NCBI RefSeq assembly: GCF_000236585.1
Contig: NC_017278.1
Location: 930,001 to 994,000, forward strand
DNA: 64,000 nt
Source of the DNA: Thermus sp. CCB_US3_UF1
GTDB lineage: Bacteria > Deinococcota > Deinococci > Deinococcales > Thermaceae
Direction: 5' to 3'
Below are positions 53,054-64,000 of this stretch, in pieces. Every line of letters begins with the position of its first letter. The first letter of the stretch is position 1. The notes beneath the pieces are model-generated. The model had not been told where the DNA came from. It worked only from the letters and a program-made list of their open reading frames with translations, and made no database searches. A program made the translations under genes and the position numbers.

Positions 53054-53791
53054 GTGCGGCTCAAGGACAAGGTGATCCTCATCACCGGGGCGGCCCACGG
53101 GATTGGCCGGGCCACCCTGGAGCTTTTTGCCCGGGAGGGGGCGAGGCTCATCGCCTGCGACCTGGAGGAAGGCCCCCTGGGGGAGGCGGCCTCGGCCACG
53201 GGGGCCATGCCCCTGGTGATGGACGTGGCCGATCCCACCTCGGTGGAGGGGGGCTTCCGGGAGGCCCTGGCCGCCTTTGGCCGCCTGGACGGGGTGGTGC
53301 ACTATGCGGGCATCACCCGGGACAACTTCCACTGGAAGATGCCCCTGGAGGACTGGGAGGCGGTCCTCCGGGTGAACCTCACGGGGAGTTTTCTGGTGGC
53401 CCGGGCGGCGAGCGAGGCCATGCGGGAGCGGAACCCGGGGAGCATCGTGCTCACGGCGAGCCGGGTGTACCTGGGGAACCTGGGGCAGGCCAACTACGCG
53501 GCCTCCAAGGCGGGGGTGGTGGGGCTTATGCGGACCCTGGCCCTGGAGCTTGGGCGGTGGGGGATCCGGGTGAACGCCCTGGCCCCGGGGTTTATTGAGA
53601 CGCGGATGACGGCCAAGGTGCCGGAGAAGGTGCGGGAGAAGGCCATTGCGGCCACGCCCTTGGGGCGGGCGGGGAAGCCTTTGGAGGTGGCCTATGCCGC
53701 CCTGTTCCTGGTTTCCGAGGAGTCCAGCTTCATCACCGGCCAGGTCCTCTTCGTGGATGGGGGGCGGTCCATCGGGGCCGCCCCGGCCTAG
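53054..53791 (+). CDS. Short-chain dehydrogenase/reductase (FabG-like)
   Basis: A 245-residue SDR. NAD(P)-binding motif TGAAHGIGRAT (residues about 11-21), the catalytic Tyr and Lys in YAASK, the Ser in TASRVYLG, and the C-terminal FITGQVLFVDGG are all present. It resembles 3-oxoacyl-ACP or 3-hydroxyacyl-CoA dehydrogenases. GTG 53054 is chosen since GAGGAGGTG lies 4 bases upstream; an in-frame GTG at 53039 is in the operator. The TetR-type operator suggests regulation with fatty-acid genes. Confidence 0.87.
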   Translation: MRLKDKVILITGAAHGIGRATLELFAREGARLIACDLEEGPLGEAASATGAMPLVMDVADPTSVEGGFREALAAFGRLDGVVHYAGITRDNFHWKMPLEDWEAVLRVNLTGSFLVARAASEAMRERNPGSIVLTASRVYLGNLGQANYAASKAGVVGLMRTLALELGRWGIRVNALAPGFIETRMTAKVPEKVREKAIAATPLGRAGKPLEVAYAALFLVSEESSFITGQVLFVDGGRSIGAAPA

Positions 53792-53795
53792 GGCC

Positions 53796-54962
53796 ATGGG
53801 CTTTGCCAGGCTGGACGCCTACCTGCGGGGCCTGGTGGCTGAGGGCTTGCTGCCCGGCTTCGTGGCCCTGGTGGCCCGGGAAGGGGAGGTGGCCTACCTG
53901 GGGGTAGGGGGGTACCTGGACCCGGAGAAGGGCCTTCCCATGCGGGAGGATGCCCTTTTTCGCCTCTACTCCATGACCAAGCCCTGGGTTTCCGCCCTGG
54001 CCCTCACCTTTGTGGAGGAGGGGGTCCTTTCCCTCCAGGACCCGGTGGAGAAGTACCTGCCGGAGCTGGCCGGGCTTAGGGTGGGGCGGGAGGTGGGGGA
54101 GGAGGTGGTTTGGGAGCCCTTGCGCCGCCCCCTTACCCTTTACGAGCTCCTGCGCCACACCGCCGGCCTCCCCTACGGGGTCTTTTTCCCCTCCCCGGTG
54201 CGGCGGCTTTACCTGGAAGCGGGGGTGGAGCGCTTTGACCTCTCGCGGGAGGCTTTTTTGGCGGGCCTTTCCCGGCTTCCCCTCCGCTTCCAGCCGGGGG
54301 AGGCCTTTGAGTACGGCTTGGCCACCGATGTCCTGGGCCACCTCCTCGAGGCCCTTTCCGGCAAGAGCCTGGAGGCCCTTTTGCGGGAGCGGGTCTTCGG
54401 CCCCTTGGGCATGGAGGATGCGGGCTTCTGGGCCAAGGACCCGGCCCGCCTGGCCCAACCCTTCCCTCAGGACCCGGAAACGGGCAAGCGCATCCGCCTC
54501 ATCCCCGTGGAAGCCCCTCCCCCCCGGTACGCCGGGGGCCTAGGGGGGGTGGGGACGGCGGGGGACTACTTCCGCTTCCTCGAGGCCCTGCGCCGGGGCC
54601 AGGGCCTCCTCCACCCCCGCCTGGCCCGGCTGATGACCGCAGACCACCTGGGCCCCCTCTATGGGGAGGGGCTCCGCCGCGGCCCCGAGTACCTGCCCGG
54701 CCCCGGCTACGGTTTCGGCCTGGGGGTGGCGGTGCGCCTGGGGGAGGGGGGTCTGGCCCCGGGAAGCCCGGGGGACTGGTACTGGTGGGGGTTTGGCGGC
54801 ACCCACTTCCTGGTGGACCCCAGCCTGGGCCTCACCGCCCTCCTCCTCACCCAGGCCCCCAACCTCCTTTCCCTCGCCCGCCCCGAAAAAGCCCTCCACT
54901 CCCGCCTGGGCCAGCGGCTGGGCCTGGCCTTCCGCACCCTGGTCTACGGGGCTTTGGCCTGA
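53796..54962 (+). CDS. Serine hydrolase, beta-lactamase family (class C fold)
   Basis: A 388-residue protein with a penicillin-binding/esterase fold. The SxxK motif is in [16 protein letters not shown], the Tyr motif appears as [11 protein letters not shown], and the C-terminal motif region is [13 protein letters not shown]. Such proteins are carboxylesterases, peptidases or beta-lactamase-like. No signal peptide, so it is probably cytosolic. Starts 4 bases after the SDR stop, so it may share its TetR-regulated promoter. Confidence 0.85.
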   Translation: MGFARLDAYLRGLVAEGLLPGFVALVAREGEVAYLGVGGYLDPEKGLPMREDALFRLYSMTKPWVSALALTFVEEGVLSLQDPVEKYLPELAGLRVGREVGEEVVWEPLRRPLTLYELLRHTAGLPYGVFFPSPVRRLYLEAGVERFDLSREAFLAGLSRLPLRFQPGEAFEYGLATDVLGHLLEALSGKSLEALLRERVFGPLGMEDAGFWAKDPARLAQPFPQDPETGKRIRLIPVEAPPPRYAGGLGGVGTAGDYFRFLEALRRGQGLLHPRLARLMTADHLGPLYGEGLRRGPEYLPGPGYGFGLGVAVRLGEGGLAPGSPGDWYWWGFGGTHFLVDPSLGLTALLLTQAPNLLSLARPEKALHSRLGQRLGLAFRTLVYGALA

Positions 54963-55966
54963 AGGGCCGCCTCCACCCGCCTTAGGGCCTCGGGGATCTC
55001 CTCGTCCCTCAGGTCGCGGTGGGTGACGAAGCGTACCCTTCCCCCCACGGCCCCGGCCAGGACCCCGTGGGCCCGGAGCCTTGCCAGGAAGCCTTGGGGG
55101 TCTTTGACCCGGGCGTAGACCATGTTGGTCTGCACCGCCTGGGGGTCCACCTCGAGGCCCAGGCGGAGGAGGCCCTGGGCCAGGGCCCGGGCCAGGGCGT
55201 GGTCCCGCTCCAGGTGCTTGGGCCCCTCGTTCAGGGCCAACAGGCCCGCCGCCGCCAACACCCCCGCCTGCCGCCACCCCCCGCCCAGGAGCCTGCGGTA
55301 GCGGCGGGCCTCGGGGAGGAGGGCCTTGGGCAGGAGGAGGAGGCTCCCCACCGGGGCCCCCAGGCCCTTGGAGAGGGAGACCGTCACCGTGGCGAAGCCT
55401 CGGGCCAGGCGGGCGGCCTCCACCCCGAGGAAGGTGGCGGCGTTGAAGAGGCGGGCCCCGTCCAGGTGGGTGGGGAGGCGGTGGGCCTGGGCCAGGCGGA
55501 GGAAGGCTTCCTGGACCTCTAGGGGCACCACGGTACCCCCGGCCAGGTTGTGGGTGTTCTCCAGGGCCAGAAGCCCCGTGGGGGCCTGGAAGGGGCCCGG
55601 GCGCAGGGCGCCCTGCAGGGCCTCCAGGTCGGGAACCCCGTAAGGGGCGGGCACGGGGCGGACCAGGGCCCCGGCCAGGAGGGCCGGGGCCCCGAGCTCG
55701 TACTCGTAGAGGTGGGCCCCTTCGGGGACCACCACCTCCGCCCCCCGGGGGAGGTGGAGGAGGAGGGCCACCTGGTTGGCCATGGTGCCCGTGGGCAGGA
55801 AGAGGGCGCTTTCCAGGCCCAGCATCTCCGCCGCTAGGGCCTCCAGGCGGTTCACCGTGGGGTCTTCCCCGTAGACGTCGTCCCCCACCTCCGCCTCGGC
55901 CATGGCCCGGCGCATGGCCGGGGTGGGCCGGGTGAGGGTGTCGCTCCGCAGGTCTATGGGCCGCAT
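54944..55966 (-). CDS. Low-specificity L-threonine aldolase
   Basis: A 340-residue PLP enzyme of the threonine aldolase/beta-eliminating lyase family. It splits threonine or allo-threonine into glycine and acetaldehyde. Seen are [48 protein letters not shown] and the PLP lysine in [13 protein letters not shown]. Overlaps the upstream DtxR-type gene by 13 bases, so they are cotranscribed. Confidence 0.92.
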   Translation of the reverse strand: MRPIDLRSDTLTRPTPAMRRAMAEAEVGDDVYGEDPTVNRLEALAAEMLGLESALFLPTGTMANQVALLLHLPRGAEVVVPEGAHLYEYELGAPALLAGALVRPVPAPYGVPDLEALQGALRPGPFQAPTGLLALENTHNLAGGTVVPLEVQEAFLRLAQAHRLPTHLDGARLFNAATFLGVEAARLARGFATVTVSLSKGLGAPVGSLLLLPKALLPEARRYRRLLGGGWRQAGVLAAAGLLALNEGPKHLERDHALARALAQGLLRLGLEVDPQAVQTNMVYARVKDPQGFLARLRAHGVLAGAVGGRVRFVTHRDLRDEEIPEALRRVEAALQAKAP

Positions 55967-56619
55967 GCTGCCTCCACCCCCACGGCCTGGGCCAGCTCTA
56001 GGGGCAGGAGGAGGACCTCCCCTTTGAGCTCAATCCGCACCCCTCCCGCCTTCTCCAGCACCCGCAAGGGGGTACCCGGGACCAGGCCCAGCCGGGAAAG
56101 GAGGTTCAGGGTGCCCTGGTCCTGGGCCAGGGCCCGCACCACCCGCACCTCCGCCAGGGGGGCCTCGGCCAGGGGCAGGGTGGATTGGGGGGGGAGGGCC
56201 AGATCCTTGGTGGGGATGGGGTCCCCGTGGGGGTCAAAGGGGGGGTGGCCGAGAAGCTCGGCGATCCGCTCCTCAAAGGCCTCGCTGATCACGTGCTCCA
56301 GGCGTTCGGCCTCCTGGTGTACCTCCTCCCAGCCGTACCCCAGGGCCCGGTGGAGGTAGGCCTCCAGGAGGCGGTGGTGGCGCAGGACCTCGAGGGCCAC
56401 CCGCTGCCCGGCCTCCGTGAGCCGGGCTCCCCGGTAGGGGAGGTGTTCCACCAGGCCCAAGGCGGCCAGCTTCTTCAGCATCCCCGTGGCCGAGGGGGGC
56501 CGGACCCCAAGCCGTTCCGCCAGGGCCTGGGTGGGGACGGCCCCTCCCAGGGCTTCCTGGAGGAGGAAAAGCTGCTTGAGGTAGTCCTCCTGGGCTTCGG
56601 AAAGGGGCGGACGGGCCAT
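55954..56619 (-). CDS. DtxR/MntR-family metal-dependent regulator
   Basis: A 221-residue regulator. The winged helix ([17 protein letters not shown], then [31 protein letters not shown]) is followed by the dimerisation and metal-binding part ([31 protein letters not shown]) with His/Glu ligands and a C-terminal SH3-like FeoA domain. It probably senses Mn2+ or Fe2+. ATG 56619 is used because TACCTT (56632-56627) ends 7 bases before it. Confidence 0.9.
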   Translation of the reverse strand: MARPPLSEAQEDYLKQLFLLQEALGGAVPTQALAERLGVRPPSATGMLKKLAALGLVEHLPYRGARLTEAGQRVALEVLRHHRLLEAYLHRALGYGWEEVHQEAERLEHVISEAFEERIAELLGHPPFDPHGDPIPTKDLALPPQSTLPLAEAPLAEVRVVRALAQDQGTLNLLSRLGLVPGTPLRVLEKAGGVRIELKGEVLLLPLELAQAVGVEAACGP

Positions 56620-56626
56620 CCCCCTC

Positions 56627-56636
56627 AAGGTAGCAT
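56627..56636. promoter_or_regulatory. Abutting -10 boxes of divergent DtxR and GGT genes
   Basis: Plus strand TAGCAT (56631-56636) ends 6 bases before ATG 56643. Minus strand TACCTT (56632-56627) ends 7 bases before ATG 56619. The boxes share two base pairs in a 23-base intergenic region; both transcripts would be leaderless. Confidence 0.6.
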
Positions 56637-56642
56637 GGGGGC

Positions 56643-58229
56643 ATGGACCTCACCCACTACCCCTACCCTTCCCGCCGCTTCGTGGTCCTGGGGCGGCGGG
56701 GGGTGGTGGCCACGAGCCAGCCCCTGGCGGCCCTGGCGGGGATGGAGATGCTCCTCAAGGGGGGAAGCGCGGTGGACGCGGCCATCGCCATGGCCGCCTG
56801 CCTCACGGTGGTGGAGCCCACCGCCAACGGGATCGGGGGGGACCTCTTTGCCCAGGTGTGGGACGGGAAGCTCCATGGCCTGAACGCTTCGGGGAAAAGC
56901 CCCCTGGCCCTTTCCCCGGAGCGGCTTCCCCAGGGCAGGATGCCCGAGAGGGGCTGGCTTCCCGTGACCGTGCCGGGGGCGATTTCGGGGTGGCGGGCCC
57001 TGCACGGGCGCTGGGGCCGGCTTCCCTTTGCCGAGGTCCTGGCCCCGGCCATCCGCTACGCGGAGGAGGGCTTCCCCGTGGGGCCGGAGACGGCCCGGGC
57101 CTGGCGGCGGGCGGAAGGGGTGTACCTGCCCCTTAGGGGCCCCGAGTTTGCCGCCTTCCAGGAGGTTTTTTTCCCCGGGGGGCGGGCGCCTAGGGCGGGG
57201 GAGGTGTGGCGGAGCCCCCTGCACGCCAAGACCCTGAAGGAGATCGCGGAGAGCCACGGGGAAAGCCTCTACCGGGGGGCTTTGGCCGAGGCCCTGGCCC
57301 GGTTCAGCGAGGCCACGGGGGGCCTCCTCACCCTGGAAGACCTGAAGGCCCACACCCCGGAATGGGTGGAACCCCTTTCCCTGGAGTACAAGGGCCTCAC
57401 GGTGCACGAGCTGCCCCCCAATGGCCAGGGGGTGGCGGTCCTTTTGGCCCTGGCCATCCTGGAGGGGTTCAGCCTCAAGCCCGAGGACCCCTGGAGCTAC
57501 CACCTGCAGGTGGAGGCCATGCGCCTGGCCTTGGCCGATGCCTTCCGGCACGTGGCCGACCCCCGGTACGCGGAGGTTCCTCCCCAGGCCTTTCTCTCCC
57601 GGGCCTACGCGGCGGAGAGGCGGCGGCTCATAGGGGAGGGGGCCCTGCCCTCGGTGCTTCCTGGTCTTAGGCCGGAGGGGACGGTCTACCTGGCGGCGGC
57701 GGACGGGGAGGTGATGGTTTCCCTGATCCAGTCCAACTACCAGGGGTTTGGGGCGGGGGTGCTGGTGCCGGGGACGGGGATCGCCCTGCACAACCGGGGG
57801 CTGGGGTTCAGCCTGGAGCCAGGGCACCCCAACCGGGTAGGGCCGGGGAAACGGCCCTACCACACCATCATCCCCGGGTTTCTCACCCGGGAGGGGAAGC
57901 CCTTGGGCCCCTTCGGGGTCATGGGGGGGTTTATGCAGCCCCAGGGGCACGTGCAGGTGGTGGTGGGCCTGGCGGACTTTGGGCTCAACCCGCAGGCGGC
58001 CCTGGACCGGCCCCGGTGGCAGGTGGTGCCGGGGCGGGAGGGGGACGAGGTGGCCCTGGAGCCGGGGGTGGCGCAGGCGGTGGCCCTGTTCCTGAAGGAC
58101 CTGGGGCACCGGGTGCGGTACGAGGCGGAGCCGGGGTTTTTTGGCCGGGGCCAGGCCATTCTGCGCCAGGGGGAGGCCCTGGTGGGGGCCAGCGACCCCC
58201 GGGCCGAGGGGCTGGCCTTGGCCCTCTAG
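56643..58229 (+). CDS. ggt: Gamma-glutamyltransferase family protein
   Basis: A 528-residue Ntn-hydrolase precursor. Family blocks are GVVATSQPLAALAGMEMLLKGG, VVEPTANGIGGDLFAQVW, and the region where the chain self-cleaves, with the likely nucleophile Thr in PEGTVYLAAADGEVMVSLIQSNYQGFG. The TVYL context matches YwrD-type rather than classical GGT (TTHFS). Acts on glutathione-like gamma-glutamyl compounds or, in some family members, cephalosporin acyl groups. No signal peptide is seen, so cytosolic location is likely. Confidence 0.87.
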   Translation: MDLTHYPYPSRRFVVLGRRGVVATSQPLAALAGMEMLLKGGSAVDAAIAMAACLTVVEPTANGIGGDLFAQVWDGKLHGLNASGKSPLALSPERLPQGRMPERGWLPVTVPGAISGWRALHGRWGRLPFAEVLAPAIRYAEEGFPVGPETARAWRRAEGVYLPLRGPEFAAFQEVFFPGGRAPRAGEVWRSPLHAKTLKEIAESHGESLYRGALAEALARFSEATGGLLTLEDLKAHTPEWVEPLSLEYKGLTVHELPPNGQGVAVLLALAILEGFSLKPEDPWSYHLQVEAMRLALADAFRHVADPRYAEVPPQAFLSRAYAAERRRLIGEGALPSVLPGLRPEGTVYLAAADGEVMVSLIQSNYQGFGAGVLVPGTGIALHNRGLGFSLEPGHPNRVGPGKRPYHTIIPGFLTREGKPLGPFGVMGGFMQPQGHVQVVVGLADFGLNPQAALDRPRWQVVPGREGDEVALEPGVAQAVALFLKDLGHRVRYEAEPGFFGRGQAILRQGEALVGASDPRAEGLALAL

Positions 58230-59131
58230 AGGAGGCTCCCCGCCCAGGGGGGTGGTCCCAGGCCCAGGAGGCGCTTGAGGCCCAAGGCCGCCTCCACCCC
58301 TTGGGTGCCGTAGTTGTTGTTGAAGGTGACGTAGACGGTTTCCGCCCGCGCCGCCAGGGTACGGGTGGCCTCGGCCAGGTCTTCCAGCTCCTCCTCCGAG
58401 TAGCGCCAGTTGAAGCGCTCGTAGGCTTTGCGGTGGGGGCCCTTCCAGGCTTCGGCGTTGCGGCCATGGCAGCGGAGGACGGCCACGGGGTGGGTGGGTT
58501 CCAGCACCCGGGGCGGGGCCTCGGGGTGGGGTGGGGCGTCCACGCTCACGTGGACCAGGCCCAGCCGCTCCAGCTCCCGCTTCACGAAGCCCCAGGCCAC
58601 GTACCACCTAGGGTTGCGGAACTCCACGGCCACCAGGTAGCCCTGGGTTCTTTCCGCCAGGCGTTCCAGGTACTGGAAGCTGCGGGGTTTGGGTTCGGTC
58701 CACGGAGGGAGGCCAAAGTGCAGGTAGCCCAGTTTGCCCGCCTCCCGCAAGGGGGTGAGGGCGGCGAAGAAGCGCCGCCAGGCCTCCTCCACCACCTCCT
58801 CGGGCACCTCCCGCTGGGGGAGGTGGCCCTCCTTCGTGGGGAGGAGGGCCCTCAGGTCCTTGGGAAGGGTTTGGGCCTCGAGGCCGTGGCCGGTGAAGGC
58901 GGAGTAGGCCTTCACGTGGAAGAGGAAGCCCTCCGGGGTCCTCGCCGCCCACTTGGCCACCACCTCGAGGCGGGGCAGGGCGTAAAAGGTGCTGTCCACC
59001 TCCACGGTGTCCAGGTGTTCCGCGTAGTAGCGGAGGCGCCTTTCCGGGTGGTGGCGCACCGCGGGCGGGTACCAGCCAGAGGCCAGGAGGGTCTCGTCCG
59101 TCCAGCTGGCGGTGCCCACGCGGATGGGCAT
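58226..59131 (-). CDS. DUF72 family protein
   Basis: A 301-residue TIM-barrel-like DUF72 (YecE) protein: MPIRVGTASWTDETLL, RLRYYAEHLDTVEVDSTFY, VAVEFRNPRWY and TVYVTFNNNYGTQGV are the family blocks. Function is unknown. ATG 59131 starts at the conserved block; TACACT (59146-59141) may be its -10. Converges on the GGT gene with a 4-base overlap. Confidence 0.87.
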   Translation of the reverse strand: MPIRVGTASWTDETLLASGWYPPAVRHHPERRLRYYAEHLDTVEVDSTFYALPRLEVVAKWAARTPEGFLFHVKAYSAFTGHGLEAQTLPKDLRALLPTKEGHLPQREVPEEVVEEAWRRFFAALTPLREAGKLGYLHFGLPPWTEPKPRSFQYLERLAERTQGYLVAVEFRNPRWYVAWGFVKRELERLGLVHVSVDAPPHPEAPPRVLEPTHPVAVLRCHGRNAEAWKGPHRKAYERFNWRYSEEELEDLAEATRTLAARAETVYVTFNNNYGTQGVEAALGLKRLLGLGPPPWAGSLL

Positions 59132-59172
59132 GGTGCCCTTAGTGTACGGGCGGCCCGGGTAGGATGGAAAAC

Positions 59173-62671
<3,499 letters not shown>

Positions 62672-62722
62672 GCCTAGGAGTCTACCAGCCTCACCCGCGG
62701 CGGAAGTTGGGCGGGGCCCACA

Positions 62723-63751
62723 CTAGAGGGCGCGCCCCTTCCAACGCTTTCCCGGCAGGAGGGCCCGGAGGTAGGCGGGGAGGAGGAGGAGGGGGGCCAG
62801 GGGGGCGAGGAGGCCGGGCCAGAGGGGCCCCCCTAGGGCCTTTTGCACCCAAGTCCTTTCCAAAACGCCCAAAAGGCCCAGGTCCAGCCGGCCACAAAGC
62901 CAGGGAAGGGTGTAAAGGGCCAGGTGGTAGAAGGCCGAGCCCAGGAGGACCAGGGGATTATGCAGGTGGATCTCCAGGAAGTTCTTGCCAAACCCCTCCA
63001 CCACCTCCCCGTAGCCCCGGTACATGCGGGTGCGGAAAAGGGGGTGGCCTAGGGCCAGGCGGTAGCGCCGCACCCGCTTGGCCAGGGCCACGTCCTCCAG
63101 CACCTCCCCCCGCACGGCCTGGTGCCCCCCCATGGCCAAGTAGGCCTCCCGGCGGAAGGCCAACACCTGGCCATTGGCCACCCGCAGTTCCTCCAGGAAA
63201 GGGTGGGGTAGGAAGGAGAAAAGCCCCCCCATGACGAAGGGCACCGTGGCCCCCACCAGGGGGTTTTCCCCCACCTCCTGCCGGGGGAGGGCGGAGAGGA
63301 GGTCTTGGCCTTCCAGGGCCTCCAGGAGGCCGCCCAAGGCCCCTTCCTCCCAAAGGACGTCGGCGTCGGTGAAGATCAGGACCTCCCCCCGGGCGGCCTG
63401 GGCCAGCTGCCAGCAGGCCCAGTTCTTTCCCGTCCACCCTGGGGGAAGGGGCTGGCCCCGCAGGAGGCGGAAGCCGGGGTGTCCCCCGCCCAGGGCCTCG
63501 GCCACCTGGGGGGTACCGTCCTCCGAGGCGTCGTCCAGGACCAGGACCTCCAGGGCTCCCTGGCGCAGGAGGGCGGGGAGGGTTTGGGAAAGGTTGGCCG
63601 CCTCGTTCCGGGCCGGCACCAGGAGGGAGGCCGTGGGGCGGGAAGGGGTGGGGGCGGGTCGGAGACGGGGGAAGCGGAGGAGGTTATAGAGGAGGGCCAG
63701 GAGGCGGAGGAGGAGGAAGAGGAAGACCCCAAAGAAGAAGTCCCCGCTCAT
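62723..63751 (-). CDS. Glycosyltransferase family 2, probably for carotenoid glycosylation
   Basis: A 342-residue membrane-associated GT2 enzyme. An N-terminal hydrophobic helix is followed by [43 protein letters not shown] (DxD metal site) and [13 protein letters not shown]; two or three C-terminal membrane segments follow. This layout resembles CruC/CrtQ-type transferases that put glucose on hydroxylated carotenoids. Thermus makes carotenoid glucoside esters (thermozeaxanthins), and the neighbours are crtI and a PlsC-like acyltransferase, so the assignment is likely but inferred. Confidence 0.75.
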   Translation of the reverse strand: MSGDFFFGVFLFLLLRLLALLYNLLRFPRLRPAPTPSRPTASLLVPARNEAANLSQTLPALLRQGALEVLVLDDASEDGTPQVAEALGGGHPGFRLLRGQPLPPGWTGKNWACWQLAQAARGEVLIFTDADVLWEEGALGGLLEALEGQDLLSALPRQEVGENPLVGATVPFVMGGLFSFLPHPFLEELRVANGQVLAFRREAYLAMGGHQAVRGEVLEDVALAKRVRRYRLALGHPLFRTRMYRGYGEVVEGFGKNFLEIHLHNPLVLLGSAFYHLALYTLPWLCGRLDLGLLGVLERTWVQKALGGPLWPGLLAPLAPLLLLPAYLRALLPGKRWKGRAL

Positions 63752-64000
63752 AGCCGCTTCAAGGCCGCCACCAGGGGCCTGACCCGCTCCTCCAGGCTCC
63801 GCCGCCCCTTAAGGACCTCCTGGAAACCCTCGGGCACCTCCCGGGGATGGGTGGCCCTCAGGAGGGCGTCTAGGGCCTCCAGGAGGCCGCCCATGGCCCC
63901 TGGCAGGTCCCCTTCCGGGGGAAGGGGCTCCCCCACCCAGAGGAAGGCCTCGGGGTGCTCAAAGCCCCGCACCGCCACCCGTAGGGCCACGGGGAGGAGG
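63748..64000 (-). CDS. PlsC-like acyltransferase, C-terminal part (runs off the window)
   Basis: The visible 84 or so residues include [24 protein letters not shown], which resembles the C-terminal part of 1-acylglycerol-3-phosphate acyltransferases. The frame is still open at base 64000, so the start and the catalytic HxxxxD motif are beyond the window; a GTG at 63990 is not a convincing start. The stop overlaps the glycosyltransferase start as ATGA. By position it may acylate a carotenoid glucoside. Confidence 0.5.
   Translation of the reverse strand, partial: LLPVALRVAVRGFEHPEAFLWVGEPLPPEGDLPGAMGGLLEALDALLRATHPREVPEGFQEVLKGRRSLEERVRPLVAALKRL

Overview
The window reads as chromosomal DNA of a Thermus species. 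Support comes from very high GC, extreme G/C preference at third codon positions, tightly packed genes with 4-base ATGA overlaps, frequent GTG starts, many start codons 6-8 bases after a TAnnnT -10 box (leaderless transcription), and close resemblance of several proteins (valyl-tRNA synthetase, a 254-residue PrmA, type 2 IPP isomerase, the glucose-binding protein) to what I remember of T. thermophilus. I see no rRNA, CRISPR array or phage module. One tRNA, one intact insertion sequence and one cobalamin riboswitch are present.

Layout. 1-5465 (minus strand): a cell-shape and division operon maf-mreC-mreD-PBP2-(minC), preceded by a phospholipase D-like protein and deoC. 5494-15336 (plus): ychF behind a leader hairpin, tRNA-Gln(TTG), a degenerate receiver protein, PBP1A, a TrmJ-like methyltransferase, a histidine kinase, an LMW phosphatase/fructosamine-kinase pair (likely protein deglycation), a DUF4388 protein, psuG and a RodZ-like protein with a PEGA domain. 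15393-21972: rimO, the TrkA/TrkH potassium system and alpha-glucan phosphorylase. 22031-27877: an amino-acid ABC transporter whose binding protein and permease are separated from the ATPase by a complete TRAP-TAXI transporter; the TAXI gene is a compositional mosaic. 27846-29708 (minus): a patatin-like hydrolase, an excisionase-type HTH protein and a PIN-domain protein whose C terminus appears frameshifted. 29717-34072 (plus): trpC, hisA, a small membrane protein, recJ and an unknown gene; valS and another unknown gene follow on the minus strand.

37349-38545 is an intact 1179-bp IS4-type element with 18-bp terminal inverted repeats and a 9-bp target duplication. It lies in the spacer of the inferred mrp promoter and appears to have replaced its -35 box with one in the IS end. 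mrp is followed by a SufR-like Fe-S regulator, prmA, rsmE and a lipoprotein gene. 42018-45303 holds an AEC permease, an ornithine cyclodeaminase-family protein, a quinone oxidoreductase and a stand-alone protoglobin. 45300-49713 (minus) is a glucose-type ABC transporter under a ROK regulator with an inverted-repeat operator over the -10 box. 49718-53014 is a riboswitch-controlled BtuFCD vitamin B12 importer and a small unknown gene. 53023-53791 is an SDR gene behind a TetR-type operator. The rest comprises a beta-lactamase-fold hydrolase, threonine aldolase, a DtxR-type regulator, a gamma-glutamyltransferase, DUF72 and DUF523/DUF1722 proteins, IPP isomerase, phytoene desaturase, a glycosyltransferase and the end of a PlsC-like acyltransferase. 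The last four look like one carotenoid or carotenoid-glycoside-ester pathway.

Most genes are ordinary for the genus. The best targets for a second look are the IS-derived hybrid promoter and its possible read-through shield, the mosaic TAXI gene, the frameshifted PIN toxin, divergent leaderless promoters sharing -10 boxes, and the ychF leader hairpin. I did not find a clearly new multi-gene system.
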